This document shows, one piece after another, positions 1-8,101 of a stretch of DNA of 64,000 nucleotides. The notes beneath the pieces are model-generated. The model did not search any database. It had not been told where the DNA came from and worked only from the letters and a program-made list of their open reading frames with translations. Origin of the DNA: Streptomyces sp. NRRL S-337 (GTDB lineage Bacteria > Actinomycetota > Actinomycetes > Streptomycetales > Streptomycetaceae). Within the stretch, counting starts at the first letter, position 1. Each line of letters opens with the position of its first letter. The stretch is taken from contig NZ_JOIX01000034.1 in assembly GCF_000720175.1 (NCBI RefSeq), positions 12,185-76,184 on the forward strand, written 5' to 3'. Position numbers and translations under genes: made by a program.

Positions 1-909
1 CTCGGTGTGGGCGTTGTCGCCCCTTTTGACTTCGCGCTCGACCGCGAGCTGTGGCGCTGGGTGCCCGACGACGTGTCCCTCCACCTCACCCGAACCCCCT
101 TCGTGCCCGTCGAGGTGAGCCTCGATCTGGCCCGGCTGGTCAGCGAGCACGAGACGCTGGACGCTGCCGTCCAGGCGCTGTGCGCGGTGTCCCCGCAGGT
201 CATCTGCTACGCCTGCACCTCCGGCAGCTTCGTCGGCGGACTGGCGGGCGAGCGGGCGATGTGCGCCGCCATGGCACAGGCGGGGGACGTGCCCTCGCTC
301 ACCACCTCCGGCGCACTGCTGGAGGCGCTGCGGGAGATCGGCGCACGGCGGATCGCCGTGGTCACCCCGTACACGAAATCGGTCACCGACTCCCTGGAGG
401 ACTACCTCGGCGAGGGCGGCATCACGGTCACCGGCCGCGCCTACCTCGGCCTGACCCGGCACATCTGGAAGGTGCCCTACCGCGACGTCGTCGACATGGC
501 CCGGGCGGCCGTCGTCGGTTCCGCCGACGCCCTCTTCATCAGCTGCACGAACCTGCCGACGTACGACGTCATCCCGCAGCTGGAGGCGGAGTTGCGGATG
601 CCGGTGCTGTCCGCCAACCAGGTGACGATGTGGGCGGCGCTGCGCGCCATCGGGGTGCGGGCGGTGGGACCGTACCAGGCGCTGCTCGATCCGGTGGCGC
701 GGCGCGGACCGGCCGCGATGACCGGCTGGGAGCCGCCGGGCGGCGGGTTGCTGTCGCCGGGCGGCGGGGCGCTGTCGCCGGACGGTGGGCCGCGGGCGAC
801 CCCGGAGGCCGCGTTCGCCGGACCGCCCGCTCCCCCCGACGGCGAACCGGACGGCGTCGAGCCGCCCCATCTGCCGCCGGACGACCCGGGCCTGCTGCCC
901 CCGGTTTGA
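1..909 (+). CDS. Asp/Glu racemase / maleate isomerase family protein (5' end outside window)
   Basis: A cytoplasmic member of the Asp/Glu racemase superfamily (maleate cis-trans isomerase / arylmalonate decarboxylase branch), which uses cysteines as acid-base or nucleophilic residues on small carboxylates. Both cysteine motifs are visible: ACTSGSF in the first half and SCTNLPTYD in the second. The reading frame is already open at base 1, and the GTG at 7 lies inside conserved-looking sequence, so the true start is probably upstream. The last ~65 residues are a Gly/Pro/Ser-rich low-complexity tail outside the catalytic fold. It is followed by a paralogue and a luciferase-like oxidoreductase on the same strand, suggesting a small catabolic unit. 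The substrate cannot be told from sequence. Confidence 0.8.
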   Translation, partial: LGVGVVAPFDFALDRELWRWVPDDVSLHLTRTPFVPVEVSLDLARLVSEHETLDAAVQALCAVSPQVICYACTSGSFVGGLAGERAMCAAMAQAGDVPSLTTSGALLEALREIGARRIAVVTPYTKSVTDSLEDYLGEGGITVTGRAYLGLTRHIWKVPYRDVVDMARAAVVGSADALFISCTNLPTYDVIPQLEAELRMPVLSANQVTMWAALRAIGVRAVGPYQALLDPVARRGPAAMTGWEPPGGGLLSPGGGALSPDGGPRATPEAAFAGPPAPPDGEPDGVEPPHLPPDDPGLLPPV

Positions 910-1055
910 GGTCGGTCCGAACCCGGCCCAAAACCGTACCGAGGATGCCGCCGGCGACCCCCGTGGCGCCGGCCGCGCTCCTGCCCCGGCTCACCGCCCG
1001 CCCCGACCACGCGCACCACCCGGCACCCGCAGCCGCACACCCAAGGGAGACCCGC

Positions 1056-1778
1056 ATGGCATCGGTCGGCTTCCTCTACCCCGGCCACTCCGCGGAGGAC
1101 GACTACCCCCGGCTCGAAGAGCTCCTGGGCGGCGCGGTCCGCCTGCCGCTCGTGCACACCGACATCGGCGAGGACGCCCACCGGGCCGACGCGCTGCTGG
1201 AGATGGGCTGCGCGACCCGGCTGGCGGCCGGCGTCGACGAGCTGAAGGAGCGCGGCGCCCAGGCCGTCGTCTGGGCCTGCACCAGCGCCAGCTTCATCTA
1301 CGGCTGGGAGGGCGCCCACGACCAGGTCCGCGCACTGTCCGCCACCGCCGGCCTGCCCGCCTCCAGTACGTCCTTCGCCTTCGCGCACGCCCTGACGGCG
1401 CTCGGCGCCCGCCGGGTGGCGATCGCCGCGACGTACCCGGACGACGTCGCCGAGTACTTCCGGGCGTTCTTGAAGTCCGCCGGTGCGGAGGTGGTCTCGA
1501 CCCGCGGCAGCGGCATCATCACCGCCGCCGAGGTCGGCACCTGGGGCCGCGAGGAGGTCCTCGCGCTCGCCCGCGCCGGCGACCACCCCGACGCCGAGGC
1601 CGTACTGCTCCCCGACACCGCCCTGCACACCGCCGCCCATCTGCCCGCCCTCGAAGCGGAGCTGCGCAAACCGGTGCTCACCGCCAATCAGGTGACGGCC
1701 TGGGAGGGCCTGCGCCTGCTGGACCGGCAACTGTGCCGCCCGGCCCTGGGGACACTGTTCGCCCGACCGGCGGAATAA
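1056..1778 (+). CDS. second Asp/Glu racemase / maleate isomerase-like protein
   Basis: A 240-residue paralogue of the preceding gene. The ATG at 1056 is preceded by an AAGGGAGA ribosome site at 1043-1050; the same frame is open far upstream but without coding character. The first cysteine motif (ACTSASF) is kept. At the place of the second catalytic cysteine the sequence reads LLPDTALHT, so that cysteine is absent. Known isomerases and racemases of this family use two cysteines, so this copy may be a decarboxylase-like variant, a non-isomerising enzyme or a partner subunit; that is inference. It lies about 150 bp after the first copy and 62 bp before the monooxygenase gene, consistent with one transcript. 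Confidence 0.8.
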   Translation: MASVGFLYPGHSAEDDYPRLEELLGGAVRLPLVHTDIGEDAHRADALLEMGCATRLAAGVDELKERGAQAVVWACTSASFIYGWEGAHDQVRALSATAGLPASSTSFAFAHALTALGARRVAIAATYPDDVAEYFRAFLKSAGAEVVSTRGSGIITAAEVGTWGREEVLALARAGDHPDAEAVLLPDTALHTAAHLPALEAELRKPVLTANQVTAWEGLRLLDRQLCRPALGTLFARPAE

Positions 1779-1840
1779 CTGGAGTTGCTCTCCGGTTGTC
1801 GCTGCGGCAGACCCGGCGACACGAGGAGAGGACCCGCACC

Positions 1841-2971
1841 GTGAGCGGCGAAGACGACAACCGGACCGGCGGCCCGACGCAGCACGACGACGGCGACGGA
1901 ATACGCGGCACGGCCCGCGGCAGCGCCCCCGTGCCGCTGTCCGTCCTCGACCTGGTGACGGTCGGCGCCGGGCACACCGCCGCCGGCGCCGTCCGCACCG
2001 CCGTCGACCTCGCCCGTACGGCCGAGCGCCGCGGCTTCCACCGCTACTGGGTCGCCGAGCACCACTCCATGCCCGGTGTGGCCTCCTCCTCACCCGCGGT
2101 GCTGCTCGCCCACGTCGCCGCCCACACCGAACGCATCCGGCTCGGCTCCGGCGGCGTCATGCTGCCCAACCACGCCCCGCTGGTCATCGCCGAGCAGTTC
2201 GGCACCCTGGAGGCGATGGCCCCCGGCCGGATCGACCTGGGCCTGGGCCGCGCGCCGGGCACGGACGGCGCCACCGCCGCGGCCCTGCGGCGCACCGAGC
2301 GGCTGAACGAGGCTGCTGATGATTTCCCGCAGCAGCTGGCCGAGTTGACCCGCTTTTTGGACGACACCTTCCCCGACGGCCATCCGTACGCGAGGATCCA
2401 CGCGGTGCCGGGGCCGGTGCAGGCCACCTCGCCCGGCGGCGTCCAGTCCCCGCACCGGCCGCCGCTCTGGCTGCTGGGCTCGTCCGGCTTCAGCGCCCGG
2501 CTCGCCGGCTCGCTCGGCCTGCCGTTCGCCTTCGCGCACCACTTCTCCGCGGCCAACACCCTTCCCGCGCTCGACCTCTACCGCGCCTCGTTCCGCCCCT
2601 CCGAGGTCCTCGCCGAGCCGTACGCGCTGATCGGCGTCTCCGCGCTGGCCGCCGAGGACGAGCGGGAGGCCCGCCGCCAGGTCATGACCGGCGCGCTGGC
2701 GATGGTCCGGCTGCGCACCGGCCGCCCCGGCCTCGTCCCCAGCCCCGAGGAGGCCGAGGCGTACTCCTTCAACGAGCTGGAGCGCGGCTTCGTCGACAGC
2801 TGGCTGTCCAACGTCGTCCACGGCACCCCCGACGCGGTTCGCCAGGGCCTCGACGACCTCGCCAAGCGCACGGGCGCGGACGAGTTGATGATCACGTCCA
2901 ACGCGCACGGGGGCACGGCGCGGGTCCGCTCGTACGAGCTGATCGCCGACGCGTACGGCTTCGCGGGCTGA
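1841..2971 (+). CDS. LLM-class flavin-dependent oxidoreductase (MsnO8-like)
   Basis: A 376-residue luciferase-like monooxygenase, a cytoplasmic TIM-barrel enzyme using reduced flavin (FMN or F420) and usually O2. Family signatures: [11 protein letters not shown] near residue 70, the [17 protein letters not shown] strand, and the [11 protein letters not shown] loop. The GTG at 1841 was chosen because GAGGAGAGG lies 9-18 bp upstream; the frame is open further up but carries no coding signal. The first ~30 residues are a polar, poorly conserved extension. It is the last gene of the racemase-racemase-LLM group, and a long inverted repeat follows. Substrate unknown. Confidence 0.88.
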   Translation: MSGEDDNRTGGPTQHDDGDGIRGTARGSAPVPLSVLDLVTVGAGHTAAGAVRTAVDLARTAERRGFHRYWVAEHHSMPGVASSSPAVLLAHVAAHTERIRLGSGGVMLPNHAPLVIAEQFGTLEAMAPGRIDLGLGRAPGTDGATAAALRRTERLNEAADDFPQQLAELTRFLDDTFPDGHPYARIHAVPGPVQATSPGGVQSPHRPPLWLLGSSGFSARLAGSLGLPFAFAHHFSAANTLPALDLYRASFRPSEVLAEPYALIGVSALAAEDEREARRQVMTGALAMVRLRTGRPGLVPSPEEAEAYSFNELERGFVDSWLSNVVHGTPDAVRQGLDDLAKRTGADELMITSNAHGGTARVRSYELIADAYGFAG

Positions 2972-3006
2972 GGCCGCTTGGGCCCGCCTCCCACGTTGTC
3001 GGCTTT

Positions 3007-3126
3007 CCCGCCGTGGGGGTTGCTGTTTCTTCCGCCTTCGGCGGGCGTGGGGGTTTTGGACCGGGCGCCCCCGGCTCTGAACCCCACCCCGCCGAAGGCG
3101 GAAAAGACAGCAACCACCACGGCGGG
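3007..3126. terminator. long imperfect inverted repeat between convergent genes
   Basis: Arms 3007-3055 and 3080-3126 are near-complementary over ~47 nt (for example CCGCCTTCGGCGG against CCGCCGAAGGCGG, and CCCGCCGTGG against CCACGGCGGG), with a loop of ~24 nt. It fills the gap between the LLM gene (+) and the GGDEF/EAL gene (-), so the natural reading is a bidirectional terminator, although it is much longer than usual. Confidence 0.7.
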
Positions 3127-3146
3127 CCGGCCGAAAACGTGCGGCG

Positions 3147-4997
3147 CTAAATAAAGAGCGCCGCGACCCGGTCCGGCGCGACGGGCCGGGAGTAGAGCCA
3201 CCCCTGCCCCGTGTCGCAGCCGATGCGGCGAAGCCGCTCCGCCTGTTCGGCGCTTTCGACGCATTCGGCGGTGACCGTGAGCCCGAGGCGGTGGGCCAGT
3301 GCCACCAGCGCCTCGACGATCATCTCGTCGGCCGGATTGGGGTGTTCCTGGGAGCGGAACCCGCGGACGAACGACCCGTCGAGCTTCAATACGGAAACCG
3401 GGAGGCGGCTGAGGTAGGCGAGGTTGGAGTAGCCGGTGCCGAAGTCGTCGATGGCGATCCGTACGCCCATGTCGCTCAGCGCCTGGAGGGCCTGGAGCGG
3501 GCGGCCGGCGGAGCCCATCACCGCCGACTCGGTCAGTTCCAGCTGGAGCAGGTGCGGCGGCAGCCCGGTCTCGGCGAGGATCCCGGCCACGTCGGCGACC
3601 AGGTCGGAGTCCCAGACCTGACGTACGGCCACATTGACGCTGACGAACAGCGGCCGGCCCTCGGGGTGCGCCAGTTGCCAGGCGCGGGCCTGGTGGCAGG
3701 CGCGTTCCAGCACCCAGCGGCCCAGCTCGACGATCGCGCCGTTCTCCTCCGCCAGCGCGATGAACCGATTCGGCGACAGCGTCCCGAACTGCGGGTGCCG
3801 CCACCGCACCAGTGCCTCGACGCCCTGCGCCCGGCCGTCCCCCAGTCCGACCAGCGGTTGGTACTCCAGGGTGAATTCGCCGCGGTCGACAGCCGGGCGC
3901 AGGGTGCTGGAGAGGGCCTGCCGGGTCATCCGGTGGGCGTTGCGCTCGGGGTCGAAGAGGGTCCAGCGGGCCTTGCCGTCCTCCTTGGCCCAGTACAGCG
4001 TGGTGTCCGCGGCCTGCATCAGGCCGGTCGCGGTGGTGCCGCCGGCGGCCCGTTCCACCACGCCGATGCTGGCCGACACCGACAGCCGCTGCCCGGCCAG
4101 GTCGAACGGGCGCTGCAGCGCGTCCAGCACGCACTGGGCCAGCTCGGCCAGCTGGTCGGTGCCGGTGGAGTCCTCCACCAACAGGGCGAATTCGTCGCCG
4201 CCGAGCCGCGCCACCAGATGCCCGGGGCGGCCCGCGGCGCGGTCGTCGTCGGTCTCCGCGCAGCGCATCAGCCGCTGCGCCACCGCGCTGAGCAGCCGGT
4301 CGCCGACCCGGTGCCCGAGGGTGTCGTTGACGGCCTTGAAGCCGTCCAGGTCCAGGTAGCAGAGCCCGATCCGGCCGGTGCCGGTCGCGTCGAAGGCGGC
4401 CGTCTCCAGGGCGGCGGCGAGCCGCTCGAAGAACAGTGCCCGGTTGGGCAGCCGGGTCACCGGGTCGTGCATCTGCAGGTGCCGCAGCCGGGCGAGCAGG
4501 TCGTGGCGGTCGCTGATGTCGGCCACCGACAGCAGCATCCGCTCTTCTCCGCTGAGCGGTTCCGGCGTCAGCGGCTCGACCGTCACTTCCACCCAGAAGG
4601 AGTGCCCCTCGGGGTGTTTGAGGCGACGGGTGCAGCGCAGCCGGTCGCTACGGCCGCACAGCACCTCGCGGTAGGCGGTCCACACCCGGGGGTCGGCGCC
4701 CAGGTCGGTGAGGTCCGCCGCGGTCGCCGCCACCAGGTCGGCGGGGTCGGCGCCGACCAGCTCGCCGAAGGCGGGGTTGGCGGCCAGGACCAGTCCGTCG
4801 CGGTTGAGCACGGCCATCGCCAGGCGCCCCGCGTGGAAGGCGGCGCGGTAGTCGCCGAGGGAGGCGGCGGAGTCGTCGTGGCGGCCGGCCGGGGTGTGCC
4901 GGGCGTCGCCGGATTCTTTGGGGGTGTCGTTACGTTCCGTCACCGAGGGCAGCGTCGCTCCGGGCGTGCGGCCCGGGCCGTCGGGGTGTCCGCTCAC
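3147..4997 (-). CDS. PAS-GGDEF-EAL cyclic-di-GMP turnover protein
   Basis: A 616-residue protein that both makes and degrades c-di-GMP on paper. Order: a polar N-terminus, a PAS domain (about 50-170), a GGDEF domain with intact GGDEF, and an EAL domain with EALVRW, the LELTES strand, DDFGTGYSN, KLDGSF and a final QGWLYSRP. No membrane segment is visible. The inhibitory I-site (RxxD five residues before GGDEF) reads RPGH, so product inhibition of the cyclase may be lost. The GTG at 4997 was chosen because GGGAGCGAGCA lies just upstream; an ATG 69 bp further up is possible. In Streptomyces, c-di-GMP controls development through BldD; which member of that set this is cannot be said. Confidence 0.88.
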   Translation of the reverse strand: MSGHPDGPGRTPGATLPSVTERNDTPKESGDARHTPAGRHDDSAASLGDYRAAFHAGRLAMAVLNRDGLVLAANPAFGELVGADPADLVAATAADLTDLGADPRVWTAYREVLCGRSDRLRCTRRLKHPEGHSFWVEVTVEPLTPEPLSGEERMLLSVADISDRHDLLARLRHLQMHDPVTRLPNRALFFERLAAALETAAFDATGTGRIGLCYLDLDGFKAVNDTLGHRVGDRLLSAVAQRLMRCAETDDDRAAGRPGHLVARLGGDEFALLVEDSTGTDQLAELAQCVLDALQRPFDLAGQRLSVSASIGVVERAAGGTTATGLMQAADTTLYWAKEDGKARWTLFDPERNAHRMTRQALSSTLRPAVDRGEFTLEYQPLVGLGDGRAQGVEALVRWRHPQFGTLSPNRFIALAEENGAIVELGRWVLERACHQARAWQLAHPEGRPLFVSVNVAVRQVWDSDLVADVAGILAETGLPPHLLQLELTESAVMGSAGRPLQALQALSDMGVRIAIDDFGTGYSNLAYLSRLPVSVLKLDGSFVRGFRSQEHPNPADEMIVEALVALAHRLGLTVTAECVESAEQAERLRRIGCDTGQGWLYSRPVAPDRVAALFI

Positions 4998-5304
4998 TGC
5001 TCGCTCCCGCTTGGCGCTTGTCTCGTGATGGAGGGGGGATCCCGCGCTGGAAAGTGTGGCGATCATAGAGGCTGGCACGAGGGCCGATCCAGCGACGCAG
5101 CCGTGCTCCCCGGCCCACATGACGGAACTTCAGCCATTTCTGCCCGGCTCTGTTCGCTGCGATTGCGCTCTTGGTCGATTGTGACTGTCCGTTACGGCAC
5201 GGCGGAGACGCGCCGGTCACTCGTCTGGGCCCCGGAAACAGGACGAATAGCATTAAATCGCCACAGGGTAGATGAGGTCCCCGAATCCGTCCCTGGAGGT
5301 ACGT
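4998..5304. other. intergenic region between divergent genes
   Basis: 307 bp between the c-di-GMP gene and the metalloprotease. It holds an A/T-richer stretch (CATTAAATCG near 5250) followed by TAGATGAG near 5270, which could be the -10 region for the protease. No convincing operator, RNA gene or small ORF was seen. Confidence 0.4.
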
Positions 5305-6546
5305 GTGCCGCGCGCCCAGACGCCCGACGGGGGTGATCACCGTCGCCTGCGGCGCCTGGCGGCGATCCTCACCTCGCTGAGCGCGCTGATCGCCACGTCC
5401 ATCGTCGCCGGGCCCGCCACCGCCTCCGAGGCCGCGCTCCCCTGTGCGCTGGGCCGCAGCGAGGCCCATCACTCCGAGGGCCTGGACAACTGGAACGGCT
5501 CCTACACCCGCCCGGACCGCCCGCTCGACGCGGTGCTGATCTACCTCTCCTTCCCGGACTCCCGGCCGGCCGCCACCCCACAGGCGCTGGCCCGCGACTA
5601 CTTCCCCGCCACCTCCACCTTCTTCGAGCGCGCCTCCTACGGCCGCTTCCGGCTGCGTCCGCACGTCCACCGCCCCTGGGTGCGGATGCCGCGCTCGTCC
5701 GTGGCGTACGGCATACGGCGCGACTGGGACGCCGGACGGCGCGCGGCCTACCTGCGCGATGCGGTCGCCGCCGCCGACCCCTCGGTGGACTTCGGCCGCT
5801 ACGACGTGGTCTATTTCGTCGCCGATCCGGAGGCGCCCGGCGTCGATGCGGACGCCACCAAAGTGGTCAACCTCGATCAGCCGATGCATGCCGACGATCA
5901 CGAGCTGCGCCGGTTCGTCACCGTCTTCGAGCAGAGCCCGCCGGACCGTAACGTCCTCGCGCACGAGACCGGTCACGTCTTCGACCTGCCCGATCTGTAT
6001 CACCGGCCGCAGGGCGGCAAGGGTGACTGGGACACCTATGTGGGGGACTGGGACCTCATGGGCAGCCAGTTCGGGCTGGCGCCCGACCCCTTCGCCTGGC
6101 ACAAGTGGAAGCTCGGCTGGATCGCCGACAACCAGGTTGACTGCGTCGACCTCGCACGCCCCGGCCTGTACTCGCTCCGCACCCTGACCGCCCCCCTCGA
6201 ACCCCGCGGCCAGCGCCGCCCGCGGCTGCTGGTGCTCCGTACCGGCCCCGACAGCGCGCTGGCCATCGAGGCACGCAGCGCCCAGGGCAACGACCGCGCC
6301 CTGTGCAGCGAGGGCGTCCTCGCCTACCGCGTCGACAGCGCGACCGCCTCCGGCTCGGGCCCGGTCCACGTCCTCGACGGCCACCCCGCCACTTCGGCCT
6401 GCTGGGGCACCTCCGTCTACCCGCCGCTCGCGGACGCGCCCCTGGGCGTGGGGGAGAGCATGGACGACGCCCGGGACGGCGTACGGATCCAGGTGGCCGG
6501 GCGGACCGGCGACGGCGACTGGGCGGTCAAGATCGGCCACGGCTGA
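5305..6546 (+). CDS. secreted M6-family-like zinc metalloprotease
   Basis: A 413-residue exported protease related to the immune-inhibitor-A (M6) clan. The GTG at 5305 has GGAGG five bases upstream, which decides the start over an ATG 33 bp earlier. The N-terminus is a signal peptide: Arg-rich start, hydrophobic run LAAILTSLSALIATSIVAG, and probable cleavage after ATASEA. The zinc site is HETGH (H220, E221, H224) followed by VFDLPDLY, the extended motif of M6 peptidases. Two cysteine pairs in the C-terminal half fit an extracellular protein. It stands alone, ends at a hairpin shared with tRNA-Lys, and probably degrades extracellular protein. Confidence 0.82.
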   Translation: MPRAQTPDGGDHRRLRRLAAILTSLSALIATSIVAGPATASEAALPCALGRSEAHHSEGLDNWNGSYTRPDRPLDAVLIYLSFPDSRPAATPQALARDYFPATSTFFERASYGRFRLRPHVHRPWVRMPRSSVAYGIRRDWDAGRRAAYLRDAVAAADPSVDFGRYDVVYFVADPEAPGVDADATKVVNLDQPMHADDHELRRFVTVFEQSPPDRNVLAHETGHVFDLPDLYHRPQGGKGDWDTYVGDWDLMGSQFGLAPDPFAWHKWKLGWIADNQVDCVDLARPGLYSLRTLTAPLEPRGQRRPRLLVLRTGPDSALAIEARSAQGNDRALCSEGVLAYRVDSATASGSGPVHVLDGHPATSACWGTSVYPPLADAPLGVGESMDDARDGVRIQVAGRTGDGDWAVKIGHG

Positions 6547-6577
6547 CGGCCGGGGCGCATCGGCCCGGGCCCATGAC

Positions 6578-6606
6578 GAAGGCCCCCACCTGAGGTGAGG
6601 GCCTTC
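6578..6606. terminator. hairpin terminator shared by protease gene and tRNA-Lys
   Basis: GAAGGCCC (6578-6585) pairs with GGGCCTTC (6599-6606) around a 13-nt loop. It lies 31 bp after the protease stop and 9 bp beyond the 3' end of the oppositely oriented tRNA, so it can serve both. Confidence 0.7.
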
Positions 6607-6615
6607 GACCGTCTG

Positions 6616-6689
6616 TGCGCCGCCAGGGACTCGAACCCCGGACCCGCTGATTAAGAGTCAGCTGCTCTAACCAACTGAGCTAGCGGCGC
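6616..6689 (-). tRNA. tRNA-Lys (anticodon CUU)
   Basis: Read on the minus strand, acceptor arm GCGCCGC pairs with GCGGCGC at the 3' end, discriminator A. The D arm contains TAGCTCAGTTGGTTAGAGC, the anticodon loop is CTCTTAA (anticodon CTT, Lys), and the T arm is GGGGTTCGAGTCCC. CCA is not encoded. The 5' end of the tRNA overlaps by 10 bp the stop-codon end of the primase-like gene on the same strand. Confidence 0.95.
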
Positions 6690-7399
6690 CTGCTGACGGG
6701 GAAAACATTAGCATCCTGATCGGGGAGGACAAAAATCGGTTTCCCACGGGCCTGGGCCGGCGCCGAAACGCGGGTCTGACCTGCGGTTTCCCCTGCCTCC
6801 CCGGCCTCCCCGGGCGCCGGGCGGGCCGCGCGGACACAGGCCCACAGCAGCACGTCCGGACCCGGCAGCCAGGGCCGGCGGACGTCCGGCGCCACCAGCC
6901 ACCGGGAGCCCGCGGCAAAGTCGTCGTCGGCCGGCGCGGTGATCGGGTGCGCGGCGGTACGCGGGCGCGTCCGGGCGGCGGGGGCGGGGTGCGGGTGCAG
7001 CGGCGGGATGGTCACCGCGTCCCCGCTGCCGTGGCACAGCAGCGGCGGGACGGCCGCCGCCCACTCCTCCCAGACCAGCAGCGCCGGCAGCCGCTGGGCG
7101 GTGCCCGGCGCGGCGAACAGCAGGATCCGCCCGCGGTGCGCGGCCACCGGCCCGGAGCCGGGGCCGGCGGACCACAGCCGGTCCACCATCCGCCGCCCGA
7201 ACAGCGCCGGGGCGTTGATCACGTCGAAGGCCGTCCCGCACGGCAGCACGCTCGGCGCGTCCGGGTGCAGCGCCCACAGCGCGTGCATGTCGTCCGGGTG
7301 GGGGCTGGCCGAGGCGAGCCAGTCGGCGCCGGCGAGGGTGACGTAGGACGTGGCGGGGTGGGTGGGGGTGCGCGGGAGGTCGGGCAGCCGGTCACTCAT
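6680..7399 (-). CDS. bifunctional primase/polymerase-like conserved protein
   Basis: A 239-residue cytoplasmic protein of a type common in Streptomyces, resembling the N-terminal bifunctional primase/polymerase (Prim-Pol) domain: LPCGTAFDVINAPALFGRR, a later GRILLFAAPGTAQRLP segment, and the GSRWLVAPDV strand. The ATG at 7399 starts the conserved part; the frame runs another 123 bp upstream without a ribosome site. The catalytic acidic cluster of true Prim-Pol enzymes is not clear, so activity is doubtful and the name rests on fold resemblance. The last 10 bp overlap tRNA-Lys, so the transcript may continue into the tRNA. Confidence 0.65.
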   Translation of the reverse strand: MSDRLPDLPRTPTHPATSYVTLAGADWLASASPHPDDMHALWALHPDAPSVLPCGTAFDVINAPALFGRRMVDRLWSAGPGSGPVAAHRGRILLFAAPGTAQRLPALLVWEEWAAAVPPLLCHGSGDAVTIPPLHPHPAPAARTRPRTAAHPITAPADDDFAAGSRWLVAPDVRRPWLPGPDVLLWACVRAARPAPGEAGEAGETAGQTRVSAPAQARGKPIFVLPDQDANVFPVSRRR

Positions 7400-7625
7400 G
7401 GGGACAGGTCTACCGATACGGCCCGTACCGGCTCGGCTGATTGCCGGAAATCGGGACAGCGCGGCACGGGACCCGCTACCTTGCCCCTTCGCATATGCCA
7501 GCGGCTCATGGTTGGTGACCATGAGCCGTCGTGGGGCGTCCGTGGCGGATGTGAACGAGCGGACGGGTCGGCCGGGTCGGTCGGGCGGAGGTCGGTCGAC
7601 GGGCGGGGTCAGGGCAGGGACAGGG

Positions 7626-8009
7626 TCAGTCCATGTCGCCGAGCAGCGTGCTGCCGCTCCGCATCAGGCTGCGGCCGAACTCGATCATCTTCTGCGCGTA
7701 GTCCTCGGTCCACTCGGCCTGCTCCGCGAGCACGGCCAGCGGCAGCCGGTCGAACCGGCTCGGGTCGGCCAGCTGGGCGGCGGCCAGCGCCTGGAACTCC
7801 GTGGCGCGGTCGGCCGCGGCGCGGAAGGCCAGGGTCAGCTCCGTCGCGCGGCTGAGCAGCTCGCGCGGGTCCTCTATCGACTCCAGGTCGAAGAAGTGCT
7901 CGGGGTCGGCAACGGCCTCGGGTGGTTCGAAGAGCAGCTGCGCGGGCTTCATGCGCCGTGGCCTCGGTGCCGTACCACGGGGGTCGGGAGCCGGTCGCGG
8001 CTCGGACAT
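7626..8009 (-). CDS. conserved hypothetical protein (127 aa)
   Basis: An unrecognised 127-residue protein. The ATG at 8009 is preceded by GGAGG with a seven-base spacer. The N-terminal ~30 residues are Pro/Arg-rich; the rest is predicted mostly helical and acidic (segments EHFFDLESIEDPRELLSR and FDRLPLAVLAEQAEWTEDY). No signal peptide, membrane segment or cysteine motif. It follows the helicase gene on the same strand with a 92-bp gap, so it may be the last gene of that operon. Function unknown. Confidence 0.65.
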   Translation of the reverse strand: MSEPRPAPDPRGTAPRPRRMKPAQLLFEPPEAVADPEHFFDLESIEDPRELLSRATELTLAFRAAADRATEFQALAAAQLADPSRFDRLPLAVLAEQAEWTEDYAQKMIEFGRSLMRSGSTLLGDMD

Positions 8010-8101
8010 GTACGTACCTCCAGATCGTGTGCCGCATTCCATTGTCCCGCCTCGCGCAAGTGCGCCCTGGGGCGTGAGGTGTACGGAGGGGAAGCCGGGT
8101 G

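Noticed and set aside
3291..5336. Long plus-strand frame opposite the GGDEF/EAL gene
   Set aside because: The protein reads as GC-skewed noise, while the minus strand encodes intact PAS, GGDEF and EAL domains.
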